Source: CBDTYW01 sp965364735 (GTDB lineage Bacteria; Actinomycetota; Nitriliruptoria; Nitriliruptorales; Nitriliruptoraceae). From it: a DNA stretch of 5,555 nt. Under the pieces are notes generated by a model. The model was given only the letters and a program-made list of their open reading frames with translations. It had not been told where the DNA came from and searched no databases. This document shows, one piece after another, positions 4,934 through 5,555 of the stretch. Positions within the stretch are counted from its first letter, which is position 1; each line of letters starts with the position of its first letter. The DNA lies in NCBI GenBank assembly GCA_965364735.1, contig CBDTYW010000239.1:1-5555 (forward strand), written 5' to 3'. A program made the translations under genes and the position numbers.

Positions 4934-5555
4934 GTGGATCGTCGTGTCGCGCAGCCGTTCGGACTGCTGATCACCCTGCTCCTCGTGATCGCCCTGCTCG
5001 TGGTCTCGGGGCCGGTCAGCGCCGCGCCCGGCGGTCCGCGAGCGGCCGGTGAGATCCGCCTTGCGAGCCTGATCAACGCCGAGCGGGCGCGCACCGGTTT
5101 GCCGCGCGTGACCTTGTCGGCCGAGCTCGGTCGCAGCGCTCGGGCACAGGCCGCAGCGATGGCCGCGTCCGGGCTGCTCGAGCACAGCTCCGACCTCGTC
5201 GCCGCCGTCGGCTCACAGCTGGGTGGCTGGGACCGCGCGGCGGAGAACGTCGGGCGCGGGGCAGACGTGGACGTCCTGCATGCGACCTTCATGTCCTCGG
5301 ACGGTCATGCAGCGAACGTTCTCGACCCCGCCTGGCGACACGTCGGGATCGGCGTCGTCGACGACGGCTCGAGGCTCTGGGTCGCCGTGCATCTCGTCGC
5401 GATGCGCGAGGGCTCCGAACCGCCGGCTCCTGCGCCGGTCCGGCTCGCGGGAAGCTCGCGGACCGCAACCGCCGCACGAGTCACGAGCGCGGCGTTCGGC
5501 GCCGGTACCGCGGACACCGTCCTCGTCGTCGATGCCGGGAGCCACGAGGCAGCGC
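4934..5555 (+). CDS. Secreted CAP-domain (SCP/YkwD-like) protein entering a cell-wall-binding repeat (C-terminus cut by window edge)
   Basis: This is an exported protein of the CAP superfamily, found outside many Gram-positive cells, with mostly undefined molecular roles. The GTG start at 4934 gives a clear signal peptide: MDRR, a hydrophobic core at about 9-25, and a likely cut after PVSA (27-30). The CAP domain covers about 38-158. It opens with a helix containing LINAERARTGLP (46-57). H84 (LLEHSS), E104 (AENVG) and H125 (SDGHAANVL) line up with the conserved His, Glu and His of the family, and WRHVGIGV (135-142) and LWVAVHLVA (148-156) supply the closing strands. The common SPGH is SDGH here. 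From about 169, VRLAGSSRTATAARVTSAAF followed by ADTVLVV matches the start of a cell-wall-binding repeat 2 unit, which in clostridia anchors proteins to wall polymers. The 207 codons seen are incomplete at the C-terminus. The gene lies 81 bp after the acidic-tail protein on the same strand, so a shared transcript is possible. Confidence 0.92.
   Translation, partial: MDRRVAQPFGLLITLLLVIALLVVSGPVSAAPGGPRAAGEIRLASLINAERARTGLPRVTLSAELGRSARAQAAAMAASGLLEHSSDLVAAVGSQLGGWDRAAENVGRGADVDVLHATFMSSDGHAANVLDPAWRHVGIGVVDDGSRLWVAVHLVAMREGSEPPAPAPVRLAGSSRTATAARVTSAAFGAGTADTVLVVDAGSHEAA
5438..5555 (+). other. First cell-wall-binding repeat 2-like unit (partial)
   Basis: CAP protein residues 169-207 read VRLAG-SSRTATAARVTSAAF, then TADTVLVVDAG. 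The spacing of RxAG, RTATA, the Ala/Ser helix and ADTVhhh is that of the wall-binding repeat 2 family. Only the first half of one unit is in the window. More units would be expected beyond the right edge, since the family usually occurs in tandem threes. Confidence 0.7.

Noticed and set aside
4849..5052. Small frame from TTG 4849 overlapping the stop of the acidic-tail gene, with CLGC and GCDG that suggest a metal site
   Set aside because: It runs through the CAP signal peptide in another frame, and after about 20 residues becomes a shadow Arg/Ala/Pro string.
4270..5292. 340-codon open frame on the minus strand
   Set aside because: It is Ser/Arg/Pro-rich and antisense to both the acidic-tail gene and the clear CAP gene.

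Overview
The window is GC-rich bacterial DNA with third codon positions almost always G or C. The gene content fits a high-GC actinobacterium: an FtsH protease, a secreted VWA protein, and a secreted CAP protein that runs into what looks like a cell-wall-binding repeat 2. The CAP plus wall-binding-repeat combination, and the Lys/Ala/Pro tail on FtsH, suggest a deep-branching lineage such as Nitriliruptoria or Acidimicrobiia. That placement is an inference from style, not from a marker gene.

Layout: two divergent gene pairs flank a control region of about 310 bp (3390-3700). Leftward, on the minus strand, are ftsH (3389-1227, complete, 720 aa) and then, after one base (TGA-C-GTG), a secreted VWA protein (1225 down to the left edge, 408 codons, C-terminus missing). 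Rightward, on the plus strand, are an unrecognised single-pass membrane protein with a strongly acidic external tail (3701-4852, 383 aa) and then, after 81 bp containing nested inverted repeats, a secreted CAP-superfamily protein (4934 to the right edge, 207 codons, C-terminus missing). No tRNA, rRNA, CRISPR array, insertion sequence or attachment site is visible.

How the genes may work together: all four products are at or outside the membrane. FtsH is a membrane-anchored ATP-dependent zinc protease with its active domains in the cytoplasm. The VWA, CAP and acidic-tail proteins expose domains outside the cell. A joint envelope quality-control or surface-adhesion role is possible, but only proximity and the tight ftsH-VWA junction support it.

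The most interesting points are: (1) the VWA domain resembles the beta-integrin I domain more than a generic VWA; (2) FtsH ends in a histone-H1/HU-like basic tail built from 10-residue tandem repeats; (3) FtsH has Leu where the pore-loop Phe of E. coli FtsH stands, and its neighbours are not the usual tilS/hpt/folE, so it may be a specialised paralogue.
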